This document shows, piece by piece, positions 17,412 to 25,722 of a stretch of 64,000 nucleotides of DNA. The stretch is from positions 62,001 to 126,000 of the forward strand of contig JBFWRU010000005.1 of assembly GCA_050248735.1 (NCBI GenBank), given 5' to 3'. Below the pieces are notes generated by a model, which was not told the origin of the DNA, searched no databases, and worked only from the letters and a program-made list of their open reading frames with translations. A program made the position numbers and the translations under genes. How positions within the stretch are numbered: the stretch's first letter is position 1; the number at the start of each line of letters is the position of its first letter. This DNA is from JACKFE01 sp050248735. GTDB taxonomy: Bacteria > Nitrospirota > Nitrospiria > Nitrospirales > UBA8639.

Positions 17412-18102
17412 CCCGGACGACATTATTTTCTGGCAATACGGGTTCATCAAGCTGAATGCCACGATTATCGTCACGTGGGGATTGATGCTCGTGTTGGCGG
17501 TTGGATCAACAGTCATTACACGCCACCTATCCACTGGCCTGAAACGTTCTCGCTGGCAGAATCTTCTGGAAATCGTCGTCACCGGCATTCAGAAACAAAT
17601 TGAAGAGGTAGGCCTGCCTCATCCGCGCAGGTATCTCAGTTTTCTGGGAACGATCTTCCTGTTCATCGCGTTAGCCAGCCTCTGTACGATCATTCCCGGT
17701 TACGAGCCTCCGACAGGCTCCCTCTCGACCACGGTGGCCCTTGCACTGTGTGTGTTTATCGCCGTCCCGCTCTTCGGCATCGAGGAACAAGGAGTCGGCG
17801 ACTATCTCCAGTCCTACCTGAAACCGACCGTCATCATGCTGCCGTTTAACATTATCAGCGAATTCTCCCGCACGCTGGCCCTGGCGGTCCGCTTGTTCGG
17901 TAATATGATGAGCGGGGCGATGATCGTCGGCATCCTACTGACTATCACGCCCTTCATTTTCCCGATCGTCATGAGCCTGCTCGGTCTGCTCACCGGGATG
18001 GTGCAGGCCTATATCTTTAGCATCCTGGCCACGGTGTATATTGCGGCTGCCACACGAACACGGCAGTTGAAACCGGAACCCGATTCTGGAGCGCCGGATT
18101 GA
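17401..18102 (+). CDS. atpB: N-type ATPase Fo subunit a
   Basis: 233 residues with about five or six membrane helices. The essential stator Arg is visible in SRTLALAVRLFGNMMSGAMI (about 167), and a conserved acidic patch precedes it. It forms the ion half-channels facing the c-ring. The ORF starts within the 3' end of atpR (11-base overlap). Length is normal for the family. Confidence 0.94.
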   Translation: MRLSPDDIIFWQYGFIKLNATIIVTWGLMLVLAVGSTVITRHLSTGLKRSRWQNLLEIVVTGIQKQIEEVGLPHPRRYLSFLGTIFLFIALASLCTIIPGYEPPTGSLSTTVALALCVFIAVPLFGIEEQGVGDYLQSYLKPTVIMLPFNIISEFSRTLALAVRLFGNMMSGAMIVGILLTITPFIFPIVMSLLGLLTGMVQAYIFSILATVYIAAATRTRQLKPEPDSGAPD

Positions 18103-18133
18103 AACCCCACTCTCAAACAACCAAGGAGATCCT

Positions 18134-18415
18134 ATGGATAGCATGACTCTGATTGCCATGGCATCAATTGTCACGGCTGGCCTCACCACCGGCGTAGGCT
18201 GCATTGGGCCGGCGCTGGGGGAAGGAAGAGCCGTTTCAGCAGCATTAACGTCGTTGGCCCAGCAGCCCGATTCCGCAAACACGATCACCAGGACACTGTT
18301 TGTCGGCCTGGCGATGATCGAATCTACGGCCATTTACTGTTTCGTGGTCTCGATGATTCTGATCTTCGCCAACCCCTTCTGGAATCACGTCCTCGCCCAG
18401 GCCGCAGGAAAGTAA
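18134..18415 (+). CDS. atpE: N-type ATPase Fo subunit c with Na+-binding signature
   Basis: 93-residue, two-helix ring subunit. Helix 1 contains GPALGEGRA (E30) and helix 2 MIESTAIYCF (E63, S64, T65, Y68). The E-S-T-x-x-Y set corresponds to the Na+ ligands of Na+-coupled c rings (as in Ilyobacter tartaricus), and the second acidic residue at the helix-1 position is typical of N-ATPases. The polar loop is AQQPDS rather than RQP. I infer Na+ transport, probably outward, driven by ATP. Start preceded by AAGGAGA. Confidence 0.94.
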   Translation: MDSMTLIAMASIVTAGLTTGVGCIGPALGEGRAVSAALTSLAQQPDSANTITRTLFVGLAMIESTAIYCFVVSMILIFANPFWNHVLAQAAGK

Positions 18416-18419
18416 GACA

Positions 18420-19211
18420 ATGTTAATTGACTGGTTCACCGTGGCGGCGCAGGCCCTTAACTTTCTCATCCTGGTCTGGTTATTGAAACGATTTCTGTAC
18501 AAACCTATCCTGAATGCCATTGACGCGAGGGAGAAACGGATCGCCGCCGAACTGGCAGACGCCGATGCGAAAAAAGCCGAAGCCCGACAGGAACGCGATG
18601 AGTTCAAACGCAAGAATGAAGCGTTCGACCAACAACGCACGGCCCTGTTCAGCCGGGCTGAGAACGAGGCTGCAGCCGAACGTCAGCGGCTTCTCGACGA
18701 GGCACGAAAGGAATCCGATAACTTACGCACCAAGTGGCAGAAGGCGTTGACAAACGAGTATCAAACCTTGAGCGATGAGCTCAGTCGCCGTACCCGGGAG
18801 GAAGTCTTTGCCATCGCACGAAAAACCTTGAGGGACCTCGCCACGCCGAGCCTGGAGGGACAGATGACCGACGCCTTCATCCGCCGGTTACGGGAACTCA
18901 GCAGGGAAGAACGAAAAGAGCTCCAGTCGGCATTCCAGGCCGGAGCCACGTCACCGATCATCCGCAGCACTATCGATCTTCCGTCAGCCCAGCGTCGGGA
19001 GTTAGAAGATGTGGTCAAGGATGTCCTGGCCATTGAGGCTCACGTTCAGTTTGAAACCGCCCCGGACTTGGTGAGTGGCATCGAATTCTCGGCCAATGGA
19101 CATAAGATTGCCTGGAGTATTGGACATTATCTCGCGTCACTCAAAAACAGTCTGGACGATTTTCTGAAGGAGCGCCCTAAAGCCAAGGCCGACGCACACC
19201 CTGAAGCATAG
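18420..19211 (+). CDS. atpF: N-type ATPase Fo subunit b (long form)
   Basis: 263 residues. One N-terminal membrane helix (about 4-22, WFTVAAQALNFLILVWLLKRF) is followed by a long, highly charged coiled coil (about 30-130) and a C-terminal globular part (about 150-250). No separate delta gene (atpH) exists in the operon; N-ATPase b subunits are long, and their C-terminal part is thought to replace delta. It follows atpE by four bases. Confidence 0.92.
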   Translation: MLIDWFTVAAQALNFLILVWLLKRFLYKPILNAIDAREKRIAAELADADAKKAEARQERDEFKRKNEAFDQQRTALFSRAENEAAAERQRLLDEARKESDNLRTKWQKALTNEYQTLSDELSRRTREEVFAIARKTLRDLATPSLEGQMTDAFIRRLRELSREERKELQSAFQAGATSPIIRSTIDLPSAQRRELEDVVKDVLAIEAHVQFETAPDLVSGIEFSANGHKIAWSIGHYLASLKNSLDDFLKERPKAKADAHPEA

Positions 19212-19215
19212 ATCA

Positions 19216-20766
19216 ATGAGCCACGAACCTCACAGTCTGCAAAGTCTTTTCAATCACACGTTCGCTGAAATACGCCAGGAATGCGAACGCTTCGACCTCG
19301 GCATGACTCCCCAGGAGGTCGGGAGGATCACGAACGTCTCCACCGGCATCGCCAGGGTTTCCGGCCTTCCCCGTGTGGGGGCTGACGAGGTGCTGAAATT
19401 TCCCCGCGATGTGTACGGCATCGCCTTCAACATCGATGAAGACGACATCGGCGTCGTCCTCCTTGGCGACTATTGGCATTTGCAGGCAGGAGATGAGGTC
19501 GAACGAAGAGGACACGTCATGGATGTGCCGGTGTGCGACGGATTGATCGGACGGGTCATTAATCCGCTGGGACGACCCCTGGACGGCCACGGACCGGTGA
19601 TCTCCGGAAACCGCCTGCCGATCGAACGTCCAGCACCGCCCATCATGAATCGTGCACCCGTCACAATGCCGTTGCAAACCGGCATCAAGGTGATCGATGC
19701 CCTCATTCCCATCGGACGCGGCCAACGCGAGTTGATTCTCGGTGACCGGCAGACCGGCAAGACCGCCATCGCGCTGGACACCATTCTTAACCAGCGGGAC
19801 CAGAATGTGTTGTGTGTGTATTGCGCCATCGGCCAGCGTGCGTCCGGCGTGGCGAAAGTCGTGGCCACCCTCCGCGAGCAGGGCGCGATGGCCTATACTA
19901 TTATCGTGGTCACCGAAGGCAACGACCCGCCGGGACTTGCCTATATTGCCCCATACGCCGCCACCAGCATGGCGGAGCATTTCATGGAACAGGGCCGCGA
20001 TGTGCTGATTGTCTATGATGACCTCACGCATCACGCTCGCGCCTATCGTGAACTCTCCCTGCTCCTGCGCCGACCTCCGGGTCGGGAAGCCTTTCCCGGC
20101 GACATCTTTTACATCCACTCGCGTCTGCTGGAACGTGCCACACATTTGCGCCGGGAATCCGGTGGCGGCTCCCTGACGGCACTGCCGATCATCGAGACCG
20201 AAGCGCAAAACATTTCCGCCTATATCCCGACCAACCTGATTTCCATCACGGATGGCCAGATCTACCTCTCGCCCACTCTGTTCGAACTCGGGGTCCTCCC
20301 TGCGGTTGATGTCGGTCGATCCGTTTCCCGGGTCGGAGGCAAGGCTCAACGAGCGGCCTACCGTGGTGTGACGGGAAATCTCAAGCTGGCCTATGCCCAG
20401 TTTGAAGAACTGGAAACCTTCGCCCGGTTCGGTGCCCGGTTGGACGACGACACCCGACAAATCATTGAGCACGGACGACGAATCCGCGCCTGTCTCAAGC
20501 AGCCGGAATCCGCCCCGGTATCCCTGCCGACGCAAATTCTCCTGCTTCTGGCCTTGACCGAAAAACTGTTTGATCCCGTGTCGATTGACCGGATTACGGA
20601 GGCGGAACGTGCGTTAGACAAGGCAGCCCGTGACCTGCCGGCGGAGATGTGTACAAGGTTGGAAGCCCCGTCCAAACTGAATGATGAGGATCGTCAAACG
20701 CTGATCCGCCTCGCCCGCCAAGCCCTTGCCCCACTTCAGCTTTCACCGGGACTCGAGGAGGCATGA
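19216..20766 (+). CDS. atpA: N-type ATPase F1 subunit alpha
   Basis: 516 residues. It has the N-terminal barrel (GRITNVSTGIARVSGLPRVGADEVLKF), Walker A GDRQTGKTAIALD (about 176), and conserved VYDDLTHHARAYRELSLLLRRPPGREA. This is the non-catalytic nucleotide-binding subunit of the F1 hexamer. It follows atpF by four bases and overlaps the start of atpG. The long reverse-strand frame across it is a codon-bias shadow. Confidence 0.95.
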   Translation: MSHEPHSLQSLFNHTFAEIRQECERFDLGMTPQEVGRITNVSTGIARVSGLPRVGADEVLKFPRDVYGIAFNIDEDDIGVVLLGDYWHLQAGDEVERRGHVMDVPVCDGLIGRVINPLGRPLDGHGPVISGNRLPIERPAPPIMNRAPVTMPLQTGIKVIDALIPIGRGQRELILGDRQTGKTAIALDTILNQRDQNVLCVYCAIGQRASGVAKVVATLREQGAMAYTIIVVTEGNDPPGLAYIAPYAATSMAEHFMEQGRDVLIVYDDLTHHARAYRELSLLLRRPPGREAFPGDIFYIHSRLLERATHLRRESGGGSLTALPIIETEAQNISAYIPTNLISITDGQIYLSPTLFELGVLPAVDVGRSVSRVGGKAQRAAYRGVTGNLKLAYAQFEELETFARFGARLDDDTRQIIEHGRRIRACLKQPESAPVSLPTQILLLLALTEKLFDPVSIDRITEAERALDKAARDLPAEMCTRLEAPSKLNDEDRQTLIRLARQALAPLQLSPGLEEA

Positions 20767-21653
20767 TGGGCGACACCCTGGTCAATTTGCGTCGGCAAAT
20801 CGAAGGAGCCATGGATCTCCAATCCGTTGTTCGCACGATGAAGGCCTTGGCCGCTTCAAGCATCGGCCAATATGAACAATCTGTGAGCGCATTAGCCAAT
20901 TACACCCGCACCGTGGAATTGGGGTTACGCGTCTGCTTCCGGGAAGATCCGGCTTTGGCTCTGATAGGAGAACAGAAAAGACCCAGTCAGACGGGAGGGA
21001 TTGGAGCGGTGGTATTCGGTTCGGATCAGGGGTTGGTCGGTCAATTCAATGAAGTGATAGCCGATTATACGGTCACCACGCTTGCCGCTCTTCCCGGGCC
21101 ATATCGAGTATGGGCGGTCGGCGAGCGGGTGCAGGCGCGCCTGGCAGACGCGGGTCTGCCCTTGAGTGGCTTTTTTCCCGTGCCGAATTCCGTCAGGGCC
21201 ATTACTCCGCTTGTCGGGCAGATCCTCGTGGAAAGTGAAACACGGCGGAATCGTGGGGAGATCGCCGAACTCTACCTGTTCTATCATCGGCCCACATCGC
21301 GAGCAGGCTATGCGCCGGTCAATCAACGCCTGTTACCGCTGGACCGAAGCTGGCAACGCGAGTGGTCCGCACTCCCCTGGCCGACGGGGAATTTACCTGA
21401 GGTGTTCGGCAGCAGAACGACAATGTTGCGAGGGCTCATTCGCGAATATCTCTTCATTTCACTCTTCCGGGCATGTGCCGAATCCCTGGCCAGCGAAAAC
21501 GCCAGCCGCCTGGCCGCGATGCAACGTGCCGACAAAAACATCGATGAACTGCTGGAAGATCTCAAGAGGCACTTCCACCAGTTGCGACAACGGGGGATCG
21601 ACGAAGAGCTGTTTGACCTGATCTCCGGGTTTGAGGCCCTGACCAAAAAATGA
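20763..21653 (+). CDS. atpG: N-type ATPase F1 subunit gamma
   Basis: 296 residues. The N-terminal coiled-coil helix (LVNLRRQIEGAMDLQSVVRTMKALAASSIGQYEQ) and the C-terminal helix (SENASRLAAMQRADKNIDELLEDLKRHFHQLRQRGIDEELFDLISG) form the rotor shaft; the Rossmann-like middle is divergent from the housekeeping F-ATPase, as expected for N-type gamma. The start ATGATG overlaps the atpA stop. Last gene of the operon. Confidence 0.92.
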   Translation: MMGDTLVNLRRQIEGAMDLQSVVRTMKALAASSIGQYEQSVSALANYTRTVELGLRVCFREDPALALIGEQKRPSQTGGIGAVVFGSDQGLVGQFNEVIADYTVTTLAALPGPYRVWAVGERVQARLADAGLPLSGFFPVPNSVRAITPLVGQILVESETRRNRGEIAELYLFYHRPTSRAGYAPVNQRLLPLDRSWQREWSALPWPTGNLPEVFGSRTTMLRGLIREYLFISLFRACAESLASENASRLAAMQRADKNIDELLEDLKRHFHQLRQRGIDEELFDLISGFEALTKK

Positions 21654-21804
21654 CACCCCTCAATCCTGGGTGGCTTGGGACAGGACAGGGAATCGTAAAA
21701 GACGCAGGATAGGACACATGCATGCCGAAGATTGACTGGTAGTGAAAGGCTTCACCAATCTAGGCGGATTGCAAAAAACATGTGCCAACGGCAAAGGAGC
21801 GGAC

Positions 21805-22518
21805 ATGAGGCCAACATCAACGATGCGCGCCAGGCATAGTGAACGACATCGCACCGAACGTATCGGATGGCTTCGGGCCGCAGTCCTGGGCGCCAATGAC
21901 GGAATCATTTCGACCGCGAGCCTGCTGCTCGGGGTCTTCTCCGCGCATGCCGGCCACGGCCAGGTCTTAATGGCAGGAGTGGCCGGACTGGTTGCCGGAG
22001 CGATGTCCATGGCGGCAGGTGAATATGTGTCTGTCCAATCACAGGCCGATACCGAGGAGGCCGACCTGGCGCTTGAGCGCACGGAACTCCTTTCGGACCC
22101 CTCGGGTGAGCACAAGGAACTTGCAGCACTATATGTGGAACGAGGACTGGATCCATCATTGGCCAGCCAAGTCGCCGATCAACTCATGGCTCATGACTCT
22201 GTAGGCGCGCATGCCCGCGACGAACTCGGCATTACCGAAAATCTCCGTGCACGTCCGGTTCAAGCCGCACTGACGTCCGCGTGCAGTTTCGCTGTCGGAG
22301 CCGCCATACCGCTGGTGACGGCGACCATCGTCCCGGAGGCCAATCTGATTCCTGTGGTTTCCGGAATCTCACTGATGTCTCTCTCAATGTTGGGGGGATT
22401 GGCGGCACACACGGGAGGTGCGTCCATCATGACAGGTGCCATACGAGTCACAGTATGGGGTGCCTTGGCCATGGGACTGACGGCAGGAGTCGGTGCGCTC
22501 TTTGGAATGGCGGCCTGA
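21805..22518 (+). CDS. VIT1/CCC1-family Fe2+/Mn2+ transporter
   Basis: 237 residues, five predicted membrane helices. Typical family blocks are visible: LRAAVLGANDGIISTASLLLGV in helix 1, GLVAGAMSMAAGEYVSVQSQADTEEADLALER (helix 2 and the acidic metal-binding loop), and a C-terminal helical pair. It exports or sequesters ferrous iron or manganese. I chose ATG 21805 because AAGGAGCGGAC precedes it, rather than 21742. It may form a metal-homeostasis pair with the CDF gene downstream, from which it is separated by a structured 174-base gap. Confidence 0.88.
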   Translation: MRPTSTMRARHSERHRTERIGWLRAAVLGANDGIISTASLLLGVFSAHAGHGQVLMAGVAGLVAGAMSMAAGEYVSVQSQADTEEADLALERTELLSDPSGEHKELAALYVERGLDPSLASQVADQLMAHDSVGAHARDELGITENLRARPVQAALTSACSFAVGAAIPLVTATIVPEANLIPVVSGISLMSLSMLGGLAAHTGGASIMTGAIRVTVWGALAMGLTAGVGALFGMAA

Positions 22519-22558
22519 ATGGGATCAATCAAACATGAAACAGCAAAACCCCACTGTT

Positions 22559-22624
22559 CCGGTAACAGGTCACGTCTCCTGGAAACCAGGGATGCGCTAC
22601 CGGGTCTTCCATGAAAGTGAAGAC
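22559..22624 (+). ncRNA. Structured leader candidate before CDF transporter
   Basis: The 174-base gap holds nested hairpins. An outer stem CCGGTA (22559-22564) / TACCGG (22598-22603) encloses CCTGG-AAA-CCAGG (22578-22590); a second stem, GTCTTC (22604-22609) / GAAGAC (22619-22624), abuts it. No T-tract follows, so it is not a simple terminator for the VIT gene. A metal-responsive leader is possible but no known riboswitch class was recognised. Confidence 0.3.
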
Positions 22625-22692
22625 TCCTTAGAAAAACATTGATCGTTTGACTCATACGATTACGGTCGTTTCCGTTCTGAATCCCTTTATTC

Positions 22693-23586
22693 ATGATGCG
22701 CTTACAAGAAATTCGACGGGTATTGTGGTGGGTCTTATTCCTGAATGTTTTCGTGGCAGCAGCAAAATGGGGATATGGCGTACTCACCCATTCTCTGGCC
22801 ATGCAAGCGGACGGCCTTCATTCCTTTTTTGATGGGCTATCCAATGTGGTGGGATTGATCGGGCTTTGGCTGGCCGCCCCTCCCCCGGATACCCAGCATC
22901 CCTATGGTCACAAGAAATTTGAAACGTTGGCGGCCGGCTCCATCGGCGGTTTTCTGATTCTGACCTCTTTCTATCTGTTATGGAAGGCCTATCGCTCATG
23001 GAGCATGGACCTGCACCCTCAGGTGACCACCATCAGCTTTGTGGTCATGATTCTCACAATGGTCGTCAATATATTTGTGACGCGATGGGAACGCCGCAAA
23101 GGCCGGGAACTCAAAAGCGACATTTTGACAGCGGACTCTTACCATACTGCCAGTGATGTCCTGACCTCCATGTCGGTCCTGGCAGGCTTAATCGCGGTTC
23201 GGGCAGGTTATCCCGCCGTGGATTCTCTGATCGCCGTTCTGATTGCGGGGGTGATCGCCTGGACGGCCTATATGGTCTTCAAGGATGTCTTGGCGTCTTT
23301 AACCGACGCGATCCGCCTGGATCCCCAGGACATTCACCTATTCGTGATGACCATACCGGGCATCTTGGATTGCCACGCAATCAGGACTCGCGGTCTGGCT
23401 CATCATGTCTTTGTCGACCTGTCGATCCATGTCGATCCGGCATGGTCGGTTGAACAAGCCCACAGCCTGGCCAGTACGGTTGAAGAAGGGTTGATCGCCC
23501 ATTTCGAGGCTGTGGAGGACGTGGTCGTCCACATTGAACCGGAAGGTCACTCGGATCCGTCGTCCAACGGCACGGAGATGGCCTGA
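22693..23586 (+). CDS. Cation diffusion facilitator (CDF) metal efflux protein
   Basis: 297 residues, six membrane helices then a cytosolic domain (about 205-297). The metal sites appear as HSFFDG (helix 2, H-x3-D type) and DSYHTASDVLTS (helix 5, H-x3-D). Such proteins exchange Zn2+, Fe2+ or other divalent metals for H+ or K+. The C-terminal tail contains several His residues (VVVHIEPEGH). No ribosome binding site is obvious at the ATGATG start. The 3' end overlaps the 3' end of the convergent kinase gene by 40 bases. Confidence 0.9.
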   Translation: MMRLQEIRRVLWWVLFLNVFVAAAKWGYGVLTHSLAMQADGLHSFFDGLSNVVGLIGLWLAAPPPDTQHPYGHKKFETLAAGSIGGFLILTSFYLLWKAYRSWSMDLHPQVTTISFVVMILTMVVNIFVTRWERRKGRELKSDILTADSYHTASDVLTSMSVLAGLIAVRAGYPAVDSLIAVLIAGVIAWTAYMVFKDVLASLTDAIRLDPQDIHLFVMTIPGILDCHAIRTRGLAHHVFVDLSIHVDPAWSVEQAHSLASTVEEGLIAHFEAVEDVVVHIEPEGHSDPSSNGTEMA

Positions 23587-25520
23587 GGGTTGTATGTTGG
23601 AAGTGTGACAATAAATGTGGCCCCTTGCCCGGGCACACTGCTGATGCGAATGGCCCCCTCATGTTCTTGAATAATGCCATGGACCACAGTTAATCCCAGG
23701 CCTGTCCCCTCCCCAACCGGCTTCGTGGTAAAAAACGGATCAAAGACTTTCTTGGCACCCTCTTCGGACATGCCGCACCCTGTATCTTGCACGCTCAGCT
23801 CTACCATCCTCCCGATAGGTCGAAGGTGCAGGGTCAAGGTACCTCCGTCAGGCATCGCCTGGCAGGCATTCAACACCAGATTCAAGAGAACCTGATTCAT
23901 CTGATCTGGATCGGCACAGGCTCGCGGCAAGGAAGGAGCCTCCATCCGCTGAACCTGGATGCGCTGTTTTTCCAGCTTTTCTTGCAACACATCCAACACA
24001 TCCGTCACCACGGTCCGGAGATCCACCGCCCGTCGCTCTGAAGGCCGCCGTCGGGCAAAACTGAGTAACTGATTCATAATTTTTGTGATCCGCTCAACTT
24101 GGGTCACAATGGTCGCCAACCCCGTTCGCGTATGTTCATCATTCGCTTTTCGCATGAGAAGTTCCGCTCGACCCAGGATGACATTCATCGGCGTCCCGAT
24201 TTCATGAGCCATACCGGAGGCCAGCGTGCCCAATTCCGCCAACCGTTCCGTTTTCCGCAATTGAGCCTCCAGCATGCGCTCTTGCGTAATATCGATGATA
24301 TACCCTTCGAGAGCCAGGACCGTCCCGGTTTCAGAGTAAATTCCACAGCCTTGCTCCCAGACCCATTTGATCGTCCCATCCGCCGTCCTAATCCGATAGG
24401 CAATTTGAAAAGGTCGTTTACTCTTTAACGCATCCTGCACTTCTTTATAAATCCTGCCGTAATCTTCCGGCGTAATCACATCCCTGCCGTACGAGAGAGG
24501 GTTGGCCCCCAGAAAGGCTTCAGAGGAATATCCTGTCAGGCTCTGACAACCGGCACCAATAAATTCCATAGTCCAATCCTCATCATTCCGGCACCGGTAG
24601 ACCATTCCGGGCAGATTAGTGAGCAATGTGGACAAGGTGCGTTGAGTTTCCTGTAATTGCTGTTGCGTCTTGACTCGTTCGGTCAGATCCAGAATGATTT
24701 CGACAAAAAACTCTTTCCCCTCCTGGGACAAAGACTGTACATGTACTTCGACGGGGTAGGTCGTCCCATTTTTTCTCCTATGTGTCGCTTGGAAATCAAC
24801 CTTTTTGCGGGCACCTTGTCTCAGAGGTTTGAGCATTTCCTCAAACGAATCCAATGTAAATTCTGACTTCAAGTCCAGCGGGGTCATTCTGGATAGTTCC
24901 TCCATGGAAAACCCCGTGTTATCGCGGGCGGCCTGGTTTGCCAGGGTGAAGACCAACGATTGGCTGTCCAACATATAGACTTCATTGATTGAATCATCCA
25001 GAATGCGTCCAAGCCGGGAAATATGATCTTCTTGAACTTTCCGTTGCGTGATATCGCGAAGAATGACCGTAAACCATTTTTTTCCCGAACGCTCCAACTG
25101 CGAAATGGAGGCTTCCAGGGGAAATTCCTCCCCATCCAGACGAATCCCCTTAACTTCACGATAGGGATTCATTCGCCGGTTGCTCTCCCCGCCGACCGCA
25201 AATTGATGAATGTGCGAATGGTGGACCTCCCGCAATGAGGGAGGAAGGAATTGATCCAGGGGTTTTCCCACCGCATCGTCAGCCGAACAGCGAAAGATTT
25301 GCTCGGCTGCCGCATTAAACAAGACCACCCGATGGTCCTCGTCTATCGTAATAATGCCATCCATCGCGGAATGGATGATGCCGGCTAATTGCAGCTCTAA
25401 AGCTTCCAGCCCTTCCCGGGTGTCCTGATGCATGGCCTGAATCGCATGTAGATTGGCCAGCTCCTGGCGAAGCGTATGAAGTTCATGTTCATGGTTTGGA
25501 GAACGTGGCGAGTCACTCAT
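23547..25520 (-). CDS. Triple-PAS sensor histidine kinase
   Basis: 657 residues, cytosolic (no membrane helix). An N-terminal coiled coil (about 10-45) is followed by three PAS domains (about 50-165, 172-285, 300-418), then HisKA with the phospho-acceptor His in ASGMAHEIGTPMNVILG, and HATPase with N box LVLNACQAMPDGG, DTGCGM and GEGTGLGL. PAS domains could bind haem or flavin, but no ligand residue can be named. It lies downstream of, and in the same direction as, the sigma54 response regulator, its likely partner. Soluble PAS kinases of this design often report redox or oxygen. Confidence 0.92.
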   Translation of the reverse strand: MSDSPRSPNHEHELHTLRQELANLHAIQAMHQDTREGLEALELQLAGIIHSAMDGIITIDEDHRVVLFNAAAEQIFRCSADDAVGKPLDQFLPPSLREVHHSHIHQFAVGGESNRRMNPYREVKGIRLDGEEFPLEASISQLERSGKKWFTVILRDITQRKVQEDHISRLGRILDDSINEVYMLDSQSLVFTLANQAARDNTGFSMEELSRMTPLDLKSEFTLDSFEEMLKPLRQGARKKVDFQATHRRKNGTTYPVEVHVQSLSQEGKEFFVEIILDLTERVKTQQQLQETQRTLSTLLTNLPGMVYRCRNDEDWTMEFIGAGCQSLTGYSSEAFLGANPLSYGRDVITPEDYGRIYKEVQDALKSKRPFQIAYRIRTADGTIKWVWEQGCGIYSETGTVLALEGYIIDITQERMLEAQLRKTERLAELGTLASGMAHEIGTPMNVILGRAELLMRKANDEHTRTGLATIVTQVERITKIMNQLLSFARRRPSERRAVDLRTVVTDVLDVLQEKLEKQRIQVQRMEAPSLPRACADPDQMNQVLLNLVLNACQAMPDGGTLTLHLRPIGRMVELSVQDTGCGMSEEGAKKVFDPFFTTKPVGEGTGLGLTVVHGIIQEHEGAIRISSVPGQGATFIVTLPTYNPQAISVPLDDGSE

Positions 25521-25654
25521 GGGTCAACTGGACTGTCGAGAACGACTAAGCCGATGCGGGGCGACATTACTCACAAAGCCACACACAGGTTGAAAGAAAG
25601 GATCCTATCGCAACGGCCAGAATAGTGAAAGTCCCTGAACCAGGGGGGAGGTCT

Positions 25655-25670
25655 TGCAAGAAGGCACCCA
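25655..25670 (-). promoter_or_regulatory. Weak sigma54-like promoter before kinase gene
   Basis: On the minus strand TGGGTGCCTTCTTGCA has a full -12 element and GG at the right spacing, but a poor -24 extension. It lies 134 bases before the kinase start. Confidence 0.3.
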
Positions 25671-25722
25671 TGGGTTCCAGCGGGGCGGAGAGGCTGAATA
25701 AAGACTTATTCTTTTCTAAGTG

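Noticed and set aside
19213..20535. Long reverse-strand frame of 440 codons opposite atpA
   Set aside because: Lies entirely antisense to a certain gene; low-complexity translation and no family. Codon-bias shadow.
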